Assembly: GCA_910583525.1 (NCBI GenBank)
Contig: CAJTXL010000016.1
Location: 1-64,000 of the forward strand
Direction: 5' to 3'
DNA: 64,000 nucleotides
Source of the DNA: an uncultured Muribaculaceae bacterium
GTDB lineage: Bacteria; Bacteroidota; Bacteroidia; Bacteroidales; Muribaculaceae
Below the pieces are notes generated by a model. It ran no database searches, was not told where the DNA came from, and saw nothing but the letters and a program-made list of their open reading frames with translations. This document shows positions 44,293 through 53,183 of the stretch, piece by piece; positions within the stretch are counted from its first letter, which is position 1; every line of letters starts with the position of its first letter. Both the position numbers and the translations under genes were made by a program.

Positions 44293-45585
44293 TTATTTTA
44301 CAATCAACAGAAAATATTGTTTCTTGCCTTTCTGCACAATGATGTAGCGGTCGTTGAGCAACATGGCCGGCGACACCTGAGCCTGCGGGTCGCTGATTTT
44401 TTCTTTGTTTACCGAGAAGCCTCCGCCCTGCACGAGCTTGCGCATTTCGGCCTTAGAGGGGAATACTGCGGCTTTCTCGGTAAGCAGGTCGGCGAAACGG
44501 AGACCGGCGTCGATGTCGGCGCGGTCGACTGTGAATGTGGGCACGCCTTCGAATATGTCGAGAAGCGTCTTCTCGTCGATTTTATGTAGAGTTTCTGCGG
44601 CTTTGTTGCTGAAGAGTATCTGCGACGCCTCGATTGCAGCCTCACAATCGGCTGCGCTGTGCACCATCGTGGTAACTTCTTGGGCAAGGCGACGCTGCAA
44701 GGGTCGACGTCCGGGGTCGGCGGCCTGTTCGGCTATCAGGGCATCGATGGTTTCTTTGTCGAGTTCGGTGAAAATCTTGATGTATTTTGCGGCGTCTTCA
44801 TCGCTGACGTTGAGCCAGAACTGGTAGAACTTATAAGGCGATGTGCGTGCCGGGTCGAGCCACACGTTGCCGCCTTCGGTCTTTCCGAACTTCGAGCCGT
44901 CGGCCTTGGTGATAAGGTTGCATGTAATGGCAAATGCTTCGCCGCCCAAAGTACGGCGTATGAGTTCCGTGCCGGTGGTGATGTTGCCCCATTGGTCAGA
45001 ACCGCCTATCTGGAACTTGCAGCCTTTGTCTCGGTAGAGAGTGAGGAAGTCATAGCCCTGCACGAGCTGGTAACTGAACTCGGTGAACGACATGCCCTGC
45101 TGCGACTCACCCGAAAGGCGCTTCTTGACAGAGTCCTTCGCCATCATGTAGTTTACGGTGATTAGCTTGCCGACGTCGCGGATGAAGTCGAGGAAAGTGA
45201 AATCTTTCATCCAGTCATAGTTGTTCACCATCTCTGCGGCATTGGGGGCGTCGGAGTCGAAATCGAGAAATTTGGCAAGCTGCTTCTTGATTGCTTCCTG
45301 ATTGTGCCTAAGCGTGGTCTCGTCGAGCAGTTTGCGCTCCTGGCTCTTCATGGAAGGGTCGCCAATCATACCCGTGGCTCCGCCTACCAAGGCGATGGGT
45401 TTGTGGCCTGAGCGCTGGAAATGCTTGAGCATCATAACGCCCACAAGATGGCCTATATGAAGGCTGTCGGCGGTAGGGTCTATGCCAAGGTAGGCCGTAG
45501 CCATGCCTTTTTTGAGTTCTTCGTCGGCGCCGGGCATCACTGTGTGGAGCATGCCGCGCCAAGATAGTTCTTCTATGAAATCCAT
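44293..45585 (-). CDS. tyrS: Tyrosyl-tRNA synthetase
   Basis: Class I synthetase charging tRNA-Tyr. The 430-aa protein shows HIGHL near residue 43 (DSLHIGHLVG), the Tyr-binding YQLVQGYDF, the KMSKS-equivalent KFGKT near 235 and a C-terminal S4-type domain. Lies between cdd (12 bp upstream) and DUF2007. Confidence 0.97.
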   Translation of the reverse strand: MDFIEELSWRGMLHTVMPGADEELKKGMATAYLGIDPTADSLHIGHLVGVMMLKHFQRSGHKPIALVGGATGMIGDPSMKSQERKLLDETTLRHNQEAIKKQLAKFLDFDSDAPNAAEMVNNYDWMKDFTFLDFIRDVGKLITVNYMMAKDSVKKRLSGESQQGMSFTEFSYQLVQGYDFLTLYRDKGCKFQIGGSDQWGNITTGTELIRRTLGGEAFAITCNLITKADGSKFGKTEGGNVWLDPARTSPYKFYQFWLNVSDEDAAKYIKIFTELDKETIDALIAEQAADPGRRPLQRRLAQEVTTMVHSAADCEAAIEASQILFSNKAAETLHKIDEKTLLDIFEGVPTFTVDRADIDAGLRFADLLTEKAAVFPSKAEMRKLVQGGGFSVNKEKISDPQAQVSPAMLLNDRYIIVQKGKKQYFLLIVK

Positions 45586-45597
45586 TATATAGTTTGT

Positions 45598-46071
45598 TTA
45601 AAATTCAGTGAAAGCCAGCGGCAGCAGCGATGCTACCGAAGGCAGACGATATATGGTTTCGCGTCCGACCAAGAGGACGGGCACGTGATGTCCGGCCCTA
45701 AGCTCGTATTCGAGTAGTGCCTGGCGGCAAGCACCGCATGGTGCTGTCGGCGGCTCGCATTCGCGGCCGTCTGTGCCGACCGAGGCTATGGCGAGCATTT
45801 GAAAATGCGCATCGGGATAATTTGCGCCGGCATAATAGCATGCCGAGCGTTCGGCACATGTTCCTGACGGAAAAGCCACGTTCTCCTGGTTTGCCCCGGT
45901 TACGGTGACGCCGTTGTCGAGAAGAATGGCGGCACCGACCCTGAAATGACTGTATGGAACATAAGCCCCCGAAGTGGCTTTACGGGCAGCATCGACAAGC
46001 CCGCGCTCGACGGCATCAAGCTCGCTGTAATCTTTCGACAGAACAGGAATTACGATTTCTATTTCTTTCAT
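45598..46071 (-). CDS. cdd: Cytidine deaminase
   Basis: Zinc hydrolase converting cytidine to uridine in pyrimidine salvage. The 157-aa protein has the zinc motifs TCAERSA and PCGACRQ, with Cys in place of the His of dimeric enzymes, as in the tetrameric type. ATG 46071 is chosen; the frame is open 24 bp further. Confidence 0.95.
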   Translation of the reverse strand: MKEIEIVIPVLSKDYSELDAVERGLVDAARKATSGAYVPYSHFRVGAAILLDNGVTVTGANQENVAFPSGTCAERSACYYAGANYPDAHFQMLAIASVGTDGRECEPPTAPCGACRQALLEYELRAGHHVPVLLVGRETIYRLPSVASLLPLAFTEF

Positions 46072-46092
46072 TATGCGACGGTATTTAGTGTG

Positions 46093-46122
46093 CAAATTTA
46101 CGCTTTTATAGGCTAAAACAAA
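46093..46122 (-). promoter_or_regulatory. Promoter of the cdd-tyrS operon
   Basis: Minus strand TTTG (46119-46122), 18 bp, TAAATTTG (46093-46100). Divergent from a -7 element TATTTTTG (46163-46170) of the TPR gene. Confidence 0.7.
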
Positions 46123-46240
46123 AATATGTGCGTCAAAATTTCGCGGTATTGGATTTTTACACTATTTTTGCAGTCGCAAATGTTGCGTGCGTGCAGCGCG
46201 CGATATTTCTGACACGTAAAATCGAAAACCAATAATATCA

Positions 46241-46888
46241 ATGGAACAGAACAACCCGACTGCCAAGCAGGTCGAAGAAAGCGAAGACATAGTAGCAAAA
46301 GCCCGAGCCAACAAGAAAACCATTATTTACGGTTTGATTACAGCTTTTGTCATCCTCATCGGGGTAATGATATGGCTTCTCGTATCACAGGCCGGAAGCC
46401 GCAAGGCCGACGAACTTGTCGCCAAAGCCGATGCGGCCATGGTAGATTCAGTAGCCACCGACCTTTATGCAAAAGCAGCCCAGGCCGGGTATAAGAGCGG
46501 CAACCGTGCCGCCGCCGAAGCCGGCATCCGCCTCTATCGCGACGGCAAATATGAAGAAGCAATCAAATATCTCGACGACGCATCGCTCGATGACAACATC
46601 GCCGCCGCCGGAGTATATACCCTTAAAGGCGACTGCTATGTGAACCTCGAGCAATACGACCAGGCCATCAAATGCTACAACAAGGCCATATCGAAAGCCG
46701 ACGAGAACCCCGAAATAGTGCCTTTCGTCCTTATAAAAGAGGCCAACATCTACCGCGCACAGAAAAACTTTGCGGCAGAAGCCAAATGCTACAAGACAAT
46801 CATCGACGAATATCCCCAGTATGTGCTGAGCACACGTACTGACATCAAAAAATACTACGAGCGCGCAGTCGCATCGCAAGCCGAATAA
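46241..46888 (+). CDS. Membrane-anchored TPR protein
   Basis: A 215-aa protein with one TM near residues 26-48 and tetratricopeptide repeats over about 85-195 (IKYLDDASLD, KGDCYVNLEQYDQAIKCYNKAI, KEANIYRAQKNFAAEAKCYKTII). Topology and spacing resemble YfgM/BamD-type scaffolds; partners unknown. Ends before a clear terminator. Confidence 0.85.
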   Translation: MEQNNPTAKQVEESEDIVAKARANKKTIIYGLITAFVILIGVMIWLLVSQAGSRKADELVAKADAAMVDSVATDLYAKAAQAGYKSGNRAAAEAGIRLYRDGKYEEAIKYLDDASLDDNIAAAGVYTLKGDCYVNLEQYDQAIKCYNKAISKADENPEIVPFVLIKEANIYRAQKNFAAEAKCYKTIIDEYPQYVLSTRTDIKKYYERAVASQAE

Positions 46889-46919
46889 AACGAGTTATAC
46901 TCATCCATAACTGCGAAAG

Positions 46920-46950
46920 GACTGCCGCTTTTCCGTGGCAGTCTTTTTTT
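46920..46950 (+). terminator. Intrinsic terminator after the TPR gene
   Basis: GACTGCC (46920-46926) pairs with GGCAGTC (46937-46943), followed by T7. Confidence 0.85.
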
Positions 46951-46965
46951 ATGTATTGATTATTG

Positions 46966-48339
46966 ATGGAACCGAAAGCGTCTGAGAAACTGAACGAACT
47001 TGCCCACAAACCTGTGGGACGGCTGTTGTGGGAATATAGTCTCCCGGCTGTCGTGGGCATGCTGGTGATGGCTCTCTACAATGTTGTCGACAGAATATTC
47101 ATAGGACAATGGGTCGGACCGGACGCCATAGCCGGACTCGCAGTCACTTTTCCGCTGATGAACCTCGCCACGGCAATAGGCGTTCTGGTCGGCGTGGGGT
47201 CTTCGGCGAGAATGTCGATAGTTCTCGGAGCAAACCGCCATGATTTGGCCGAACGCATACTCGGCAACGCCTTTACTCTTACGATGGTGAACGGCATAAT
47301 CTACATAGCGGTGTTTACTATATACCTCGACCCTCTTCTGCATCTTTTCGGTGCCAGTGAAAATACACTGCCTTACGGGCGCGAATATATGCTCATACTC
47401 ATGCCCGGATGTCTGTTGACAAATATAACCTACGGATTCAACAATCTTATGCGTGCATCGGGCTATCCTCGCCGTGCCATGATGACCATGCTCATAGGAG
47501 CAGCTGTCAATACTGTTCTCGACCCATTGTTTATATATGTTTTCGACTGGGGTATAGGAGGCGCGGCACTCGCCACCGACATAGCCATGGCCGTATCGGC
47601 TTTTTTCGTGATGGCACATTTTTTCCGTCGCGACAGCACACTGCGTTTCCGCCGCGGCATTTTCTCGCTTGATTGGAAAATTGTCGTCGGTATTATATCG
47701 ATAGGAGCGGCTCCGGCACTTGTCAATGCCGCATCGTGCATAATAAACGCGATTGCCAACAACGCTTTACTATATTACGGCAGCGACCGCGACATAGGTG
47801 CCGCCGGCATAATGGTAACGTACACATCGCTGATGGTCACCGTTGTGCTCGGCATATGTCAGGGCATGCAACCCGTGGTAGGATATAATTACGGAGCAAG
47901 GCAACTTCACCGTTTAAAGCACACATATATGTTGGCTGTGGCTGCGGCGAGTGTCATCACAGGCGTTGGCGGACTTTTCGGATTATTTTTCCCGTCGCTC
48001 GTCGGGCGAGTGTTCACCTCAGACGCATCTCTAATATCGGCAACCGACACGGCGCTCGGAATATGCCTTGCCGTATTCCCGGTAGTCGGTTTTCAAATAA
48101 TATCCACAGCTTTCTTCCAAAGTATAGGCAACGCCACGAAATCTATCATAGTGAGCCTTCTCCGTCAGGTGATATTCCTTATTCCGTTGCTTATATTCAT
48201 GCCCCGTGCCTTCGGTCTTGAAGGCGTATGGATGTCCTTCCCCATATCTGACGCCGTAGCAACAATAATAACTGCAGCGCTCATATGGTCGCAATTCAGA
48301 ATGCTGAGAAGAACCTCTACGACTTCTGATAGTCTGTAG
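46966..48339 (+). CDS. MATE family efflux transporter
   Basis: A 457-aa Na+/H+-coupled multidrug/metabolite exporter with twelve TMs. It has GRLLWEYSLPAVVGMLVMALYNVVDRIFIGQWVG at the start and the second-half PALVNAASCIINAI and GMQPVVGYNYGA stretches. ATG 46966 is used. Its 3' end overlaps the convergent AraC-type gene by 23 bp. Confidence 0.93.
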   Translation: MEPKASEKLNELAHKPVGRLLWEYSLPAVVGMLVMALYNVVDRIFIGQWVGPDAIAGLAVTFPLMNLATAIGVLVGVGSSARMSIVLGANRHDLAERILGNAFTLTMVNGIIYIAVFTIYLDPLLHLFGASENTLPYGREYMLILMPGCLLTNITYGFNNLMRASGYPRRAMMTMLIGAAVNTVLDPLFIYVFDWGIGGAALATDIAMAVSAFFVMAHFFRRDSTLRFRRGIFSLDWKIVVGIISIGAAPALVNAASCIINAIANNALLYYGSDRDIGAAGIMVTYTSLMVTVVLGICQGMQPVVGYNYGARQLHRLKHTYMLAVAAASVITGVGGLFGLFFPSLVGRVFTSDASLISATDTALGICLAVFPVVGFQIISTAFFQSIGNATKSIIVSLLRQVIFLIPLLIFMPRAFGLEGVWMSFPISDAVATIITAALIWSQFRMLRRTSTTSDSL

Positions 48340-49231
48340 GCGACATTCCCGTAAGGTGCTTGAAATATTTTCCGAACGATGACTGGTTGGAGAAATTCAA
48401 AGCATATGCCACCTGCTGTATGTTCTTTCCTGAATAACGCAACAGATTTTTAGCCTCCATTATCACAAAATGGTCTATCCATTTAGCAGCCGAACGTCCT
48501 GTGGCTTCTTTTACAAGAAGCGACAGATATTTAGGTGAAATAAAAAGCTTGGAAGCATAGAAGTTGACAGAACGCTCTTTAGTATAATTCAAATGCACGA
48601 GTTTTATGAAATCGTGCACATAGTTGCTGCGCCTCGGTCCGATGCTCTCACTGCCTGACGTGTCTATTTTTTTGTACAGCAACAATATCAACTGATAAAA
48701 TATTGCCGAAGTCATGCTTGAAAGAATGTGACGCGTAAGCTGGGTATTGAAAGTATCGGACATTATACGCCACATAAGAGAGAAATAGCGTAAAAGCAAA
48801 GAAAGTTCGCTATCGGTAAGTTTTATTGCCGGACATTCGCGACCCATTATAATTTCTCCCGATATGCTGTTGAAAGATATGTTCACATCTTGTAGAAAAG
48901 ACTGCTTATATCCGAGCAGATGTATGTCTGCACCGCTGAGTTCGTAATCGTTCCATTGCACAACAGTACCCGGGGGAAAAGACAGTGCAGCCGGAGCTTC
49001 TACTTCATAATTCTGAAAATTGAAGTTTAGATTTATTTTACCTTTTACCAATAACATGAAAAGAGAATCTTCTACCTTGACTGCTCCGTTCATCAATTCT
49101 TTCGACATTCCTGATTGTTCAGAAACAAGATGTGAGTATACTATGCAGTTGTCAAATTGGCAAAACTCGGTAGAAAGATTAGCCAACATTTCAAGTTCGC
49201 CCGATTTATAGTTTTCTTCCATTTCTTTCAT
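48317..49231 (-). CDS. AraC family transcriptional regulator
   Basis: A 304-aa regulator. The C-terminal double HTH occupies about residues 205-300 (KLFISPKYLSLLVKEATGRSAAKWI; QVAYALNFSNQSSFGKYFKHLTGMSPTDYQ). The N-terminal ~190 residues are a ligand-binding cupin-like domain. A minus-strand -7 TAATTTTG lies at 49244-49251. Its convergent overlap with the MATE gene does not by itself imply control. Confidence 0.9.
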   Translation of the reverse strand: MKEMEENYKSGELEMLANLSTEFCQFDNCIVYSHLVSEQSGMSKELMNGAVKVEDSLFMLLVKGKINLNFNFQNYEVEAPAALSFPPGTVVQWNDYELSGADIHLLGYKQSFLQDVNISFNSISGEIIMGRECPAIKLTDSELSLLLRYFSLMWRIMSDTFNTQLTRHILSSMTSAIFYQLILLLYKKIDTSGSESIGPRRSNYVHDFIKLVHLNYTKERSVNFYASKLFISPKYLSLLVKEATGRSAAKWIDHFVIMEAKNLLRYSGKNIQQVAYALNFSNQSSFGKYFKHLTGMSPTDYQKS

Positions 49232-49837
49232 TCATTTACACGTCAAAATTACTAATTTTTTGGATATATAAACGTGCAATATTACAATAAGGACATAAAA
49301 TTAGCCCAATAAGACAAAACAGAACAATTATTACACATTCTCCAAACCATACCGTAACTTATCTACACAATGCTGTTGATAAGCATTGAATAAGTCAACA
49401 ACAACTTTATAAGAACTATTTTTGCTTTTATCGGATAAACATATAAGCAGCCACAAGTATGATATTTGCAAATTTTACACTATACTTTTTATTAGCGTTC
49501 TTCAAATATGATTTCAACACAAAAGAGGCGGTTTATCATCATAAAAGCGCCTCTTAAAGTTATGAAAATATGAACACAGATAGTTATCAACACTATGTTT
49601 ATAATATATACTATTTGCTTATTATCAAATATTTGGTATGTTCATTAAAAGTAAAAAACAGCTATCTATTACACAATAATCCATATAGGCAAATAAATGA
49701 CCGAAAAGTTATCACAGCTTTGAACACCATTTATTTTTCCTATTAAATTTTGGTCTTGAAAAAATTTTTTTAAAACAAAGATTATAAAAATAAAAAGGAA
49801 AGCAACCGAATGTTGAAAACGCAGAAAAGCATCAAGC
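49232..49837. other. AT-rich intergenic region without genes
   Basis: About 600 bp, markedly AT-rich. Apart from the AraC-gene -7 element I find no coding frame, tRNA or clear repeat in it. Confidence 0.7.
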
Positions 49838-49879
49838 AAAAAAAACGGGCGCCTGAAGTGGGTGGTACTTCGGCGCCCC
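49838..49879 (-). terminator. Intrinsic terminator downstream of the ECF sigma gene
   Basis: Stem GGGCGCC/GGCGCCC (49847-49853 with 72-78 of the same hundred) extended by GAAGT/ACTTC, followed on the minus strand by eight T (plus strand A-run 49838-49845). 118 bp past the sigma gene stop. Confidence 0.85.
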
Positions 49880-49997
49880 GGGGCAGACTTGAATCTTGAC
49901 TTAGGTTTTTCCTTAGAAATAGTACTTATGTTGTAAGTATGATTGTAATAAGGTAGGCGTAAAAATTAGAAACGGCATCTATGCCATGGAGTACTTG

Positions 49998-50501
49998 TCA
50001 GCGGTAGTCGCTGAAACGCTCCTGCAGTTTCTTTCTTGCCGTAAATATGCGGCTCTTGACAGTGCCGAGAGGCAGTCCGATGTGGTCGGCTATTTCATTA
50101 TATTTATAGCCTGCCACATGCATTGAGAAAGGAATGCGGTATTCGTCGGGAAATTCGTTGATGGCTGAGGTGATTTCCTGTGCACCATATGATTCTTCGG
50201 GAGACTCTATGCCGGAATCCTGGCTTAGGTTGAGGTGGTAGAGGTTGTCGGTAGTATCGACGATTGTAGCGGAACGTACGCCTCGACGGTAGTTGTTGAT
50301 GAAGATGTTGCGCATGATGGTGAACACCCATCCTTTGAAGTTGGTGCCTTCTGCGTATTTTTCTTCATTGTCGAGGGCTTTGAGGGTAGTGTCCTGAAGC
50401 AAGTCATATGCGTCGTCGCGGTTCGATGTCAGCATATAAGCGAAGTTGAGCAGGTTGCTCTGTAGGTTCATCAGATTTGTTTGAAATTTTACGCTTGCCA
50501 T
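49998..50501 (-). CDS. ECF-type RNA polymerase sigma factor
   Basis: A 167-aa extracytoplasmic-function sigma factor. Region 2 includes SNRDDAYDLLQDTTLKALDN and FKGWVFTIMRNIFINNYRR; region 4 includes YKYNEIADHIGLPLGTVKSRIFTARKKLQE. ATG 50501 is chosen because the promoter (50547-50575) lies just upstream, inside the longer open frame. No anti-sigma gene is adjacent, so its input is unknown. Confidence 0.93.
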   Translation of the reverse strand: MASVKFQTNLMNLQSNLLNFAYMLTSNRDDAYDLLQDTTLKALDNEEKYAEGTNFKGWVFTIMRNIFINNYRRGVRSATIVDTTDNLYHLNLSQDSGIESPEESYGAQEITSAINEFPDEYRIPFSMHVAGYKYNEIADHIGLPLGTVKSRIFTARKKLQERFSDYR

Positions 50502-50546
50502 AATAGTGATTATTAGTAGGTGAAGAGATTTTTTTGTTTCACGTTT

Positions 50547-50575
50547 CAAAATTAATTTATGTGTGAACCTGCAAA
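50547..50575 (-). promoter_or_regulatory. Promoter of the ECF sigma gene
   Basis: Minus strand TTTG (50572-50575), 17 bp, TAATTTTG (50547-50554), 46 bp before the ATG. Confidence 0.75.
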
Positions 50576-50678
50576 GAAAAATCAAATGCAAATAAAAGTT
50601 AACGAAATAAATCTTATACAATTTTAGATATAAATATTTGAATATTAGTTAATTATAACTATATAAAATTATTACAGA

Positions 50679-50716
50679 TTTGTTACATATTAAAATTGTA
50701 ATATATATGTAACAAA
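50679..50716. promoter_or_regulatory. 12-bp inverted repeat between sigma and asnS genes
   Basis: TTTGTTACATAT (50679-50690) and ATATGTAACAAA (50705-50716), 14 bp apart. It lies between the two divergent promoters, and could be an operator; the regulator is unknown. Confidence 0.45.
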
Positions 50717-50770
50717 AGCTGGGCTTTTCAGCATCATTTTGAACCAATATATATTCTTTGCCGAGTATAG

Positions 50771-50800
50771 TTGCCTTTCGCAAAAAAATAGCTAAATTTG
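50771..50800 (+). promoter_or_regulatory. Promoter of asnS
   Basis: TTG (50771-50773), 19 bp, TAAATTTG (50793-50800), 20 bp before the ATG at 50821. Confidence 0.65.
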
Positions 50801-50820
50801 CCATCAAAAGCATTATAAAT

Positions 50821-52209
50821 ATGAAACGTACAAAAATTGCCGATATTTTCGATGCCGGCCTAATAGGCAAGCAGGTAAGCGTAAAAGGCTGGGTGCGCAC
50901 ACGCCGTGGTAACAAAAACGTTCAGTTTGTTGCCTTGAACGATGGCTCTACGGTGCGTAACCTTCAGATAGTATTTGATTTGTCGAAGTTTTCAGATGAA
51001 GAACTTAAAGCCGTCACTACAGGTTCGTCGATACATGTTACGGGCTTGTTGGTAGAATCGATGGGAAAAGGACAATCCTGCGAAGTTCAGGCTGAGACTC
51101 TTGAAATATACGGTACTGCCGACCCTGAGACATACCCCCTTCAGAAAAAAGGACATACGCTGGAGTTTTTGCGTGAAAAGGCTCATCTTCGTCCACGTAC
51201 AGCTACCTTTGGCGCCATTTTGCGTGTACGTTCGGCCTTGGCTTTTGCCATACACAAATTCTTTCAGGAAAAGGGTTTCTTCTATCTGAACACTCCTCTT
51301 ATAACGGCGAGTGACTGCGAAGGTGCAGGCGCCATGTTCCAGGTCACTACCCTGCCTCTTGACAAACTGCCCAAGACTGAAGACGGTAAAGTAGATTACA
51401 CTAAAGATTTCTTCGGCAAACCTACGGCTCTTACCGTATCGGGTCAGCTTGAAGGCGAACTCGGAGCCACCGCTCTCGGAGCCATATATACTTTCGGTCC
51501 TACTTTCAGAGCCGAAAATTCTAATACGCCGAGACATCTGTCGGAATTTTGGATGATAGAGCCTGAAATGGCGTTCTACGACATCACCGACAACATGGAT
51601 TTGGCCGAGGAGTTCGTAAAGTACTGCATACAGTATGCCCTCGACCATTGCCGCGACGATATAGATTTCCTTGCCGAACATTTCGATCCGGAGCTTGTAC
51701 AGCGGCTCGAGTTCGTACTCCACAACAATTTCGTGCGTCTTACCTATACAGAAGGCGTAGAGATACTCAAAGCTTCAGGACATAAATTCGAGTTCCCCGT
51801 AGACTGGGGTACGGATTTGCAGAGCGAACATGAACGCTATCTTGTAGAAGAGCACTTCAAGAAGCCTGTGATACTTACCGACTACCCGAAAGAAATCAAG
51901 GCTTTCTACATGAAGCAGAATGAAGACGGCCGCACCGTGCGTGCCATGGACGTTCTCTTCCCGAAAATAGGTGAAATCATAGGTGGTTCTGAGCGTGAAG
52001 CCGACTACGACAAACTGATGACACGTATCGAAGAACTGCATATTCCGATGAAAGACATGTGGTGGTATCTCGATACCCGCCGTTTCGGCACAGTACCCCA
52101 CAGCGGTTTCGGTCTCGGCTTCGAGCGTCTTGTTCTCTTTGTAACGGGTATGACCAATATACGCGACGTGATACCTTTCCCACGCACACCGAACAACGCT
52201 GAATTCTAA
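50821..52209 (+). CDS. asnS: Asparaginyl-tRNA synthetase
   Basis: Class IIb synthetase. The 462-aa protein has an N-terminal OB-fold anticodon domain (VSVKGWVRTRRGNKNVQFVALNDGS), motif 2 region TFRAENSNTPRHLSEFWMIEPE and motif 3 SGFGLGFERLVLF. ATG 50821 is used because the -7 element lies inside the longer frame. Ends in the terminator at 52228. Confidence 0.97.
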   Translation: MKRTKIADIFDAGLIGKQVSVKGWVRTRRGNKNVQFVALNDGSTVRNLQIVFDLSKFSDEELKAVTTGSSIHVTGLLVESMGKGQSCEVQAETLEIYGTADPETYPLQKKGHTLEFLREKAHLRPRTATFGAILRVRSALAFAIHKFFQEKGFFYLNTPLITASDCEGAGAMFQVTTLPLDKLPKTEDGKVDYTKDFFGKPTALTVSGQLEGELGATALGAIYTFGPTFRAENSNTPRHLSEFWMIEPEMAFYDITDNMDLAEEFVKYCIQYALDHCRDDIDFLAEHFDPELVQRLEFVLHNNFVRLTYTEGVEILKASGHKFEFPVDWGTDLQSEHERYLVEEHFKKPVILTDYPKEIKAFYMKQNEDGRTVRAMDVLFPKIGEIIGGSEREADYDKLMTRIEELHIPMKDMWWYLDTRRFGTVPHSGFGLGFERLVLFVTGMTNIRDVIPFPRTPNNAEF

Positions 52210-52227
52210 ACAAGGAATAATACCATT

Positions 52228-52267
52228 AAAAAACGGGCGAGACTTTTTTGCGGTCTTGTCCGTTTTT
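52228..52267 (+). terminator. Intrinsic terminator after asnS
   Basis: AAAACGG...GAGAC pairs with GTCTTGTCCGTTTT through a T-rich loop, followed by more T residues. Confidence 0.7.
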
Positions 52268-52343
52268 CGTTTTTTATATCCTTTTAATGCAATAGTGGGC
52301 AATATACGTTGAAAATACTTACCTTTGCAAGTAAATCACTTCT

Positions 52344-53183
52344 ATGGGCAGATTGCTACGTTTATTATTATCCATTTTATTGTTATCTGTCGGTATTTCG
52401 GCCGGAGCACAGATATTGGTTACAGGAGGAGCGGACCCTCTTGACATAGATAGCGTAAAACAAGATTTTTCCAATCAGCCGTATTTCGGTCTGTATAAAG
52501 ACAATTATTTCATTTTCGGACCTGCAATAGGACCTAAAATATCGAAACACAACACAAACGTAAAATTTCAGATTTCGATATCGCAACGTCTTACACGCAG
52601 CACTCTGCCGTGGGGAACTTATCTTTATCTGTTCTACACACAGAAATGTTTCTGGAACGTGCTTGAGGAGTCTTTGCCGATGACAGACCTCAATTTTAAT
52701 CCCGGCATAGGCATCACCAAGCCTCTGTTTGTGAAAAACAGATATATAGGAAAAATGACTTTTCTAATAGAGCATGAAAGCAACGGGCGCGACAGCATAC
52801 AGTCTCGTTCGTGGAACCGCGTGGCTCTTGCCGGTAATGTAATGGTGACAAAAAATCTGATGGTGCATGCCAAGGCTTGGATTCCGATAGTAGACGGACA
52901 AAACAATAAGGATATTGTGAAATATTGCGGATTTTGCCAGTTCGGTTTCCAGGTCGTGAGCGATGATAAACGTTTCAGCGGAGGTCTTACGGTTGTTCCG
53001 CGAAAAAATTTCAGTTGCAACACCATTCTCGATTTGTCGTATCGCATTTTCAAACGAGACAACCAGTATCTGTTCCTGCAATACTACAACGGTTACGGAG
53101 AAGGCCTGCTTGACTATAACAAATACCATTCGCAGTTGCGTATAGGTATTCTTATAAAGCCTAAACTTTTCAGTGATTTCTAA
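52344..53183 (+). CDS. pldA: Outer membrane phospholipase A
   Basis: OMPLA-type beta-barrel phospholipase A1. The 279-aa protein has a signal peptide (1-22) and the active-site signature EHESNGRDSIQSRSWNR, giving His144, Ser146 and Asn158 by alignment with the E. coli triad. It would cleave misplaced phospholipids in the outer leaflet. A -7 element TACCTTTG is at 52320-52327. The DUF4369 gene starts immediately after its stop. Confidence 0.92.
   Translation: MGRLLRLLLSILLLSVGISAGAQILVTGGADPLDIDSVKQDFSNQPYFGLYKDNYFIFGPAIGPKISKHNTNVKFQISISQRLTRSTLPWGTYLYLFYTQKCFWNVLEESLPMTDLNFNPGIGITKPLFVKNRYIGKMTFLIEHESNGRDSIQSRSWNRVALAGNVMVTKNLMVHAKAWIPIVDGQNNKDIVKYCGFCQFGFQVVSDDKRFSGGLTVVPRKNFSCNTILDLSYRIFKRDNQYLFLQYYNGYGEGLLDYNKYHSQLRIGILIKPKLFSDF

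Noticed and set aside
46966..49231. MATE transporter as target of the adjacent AraC-type regulator
   Set aside because: The genes are convergent with overlapping 3' ends, so adjacency gives no evidence for regulation.
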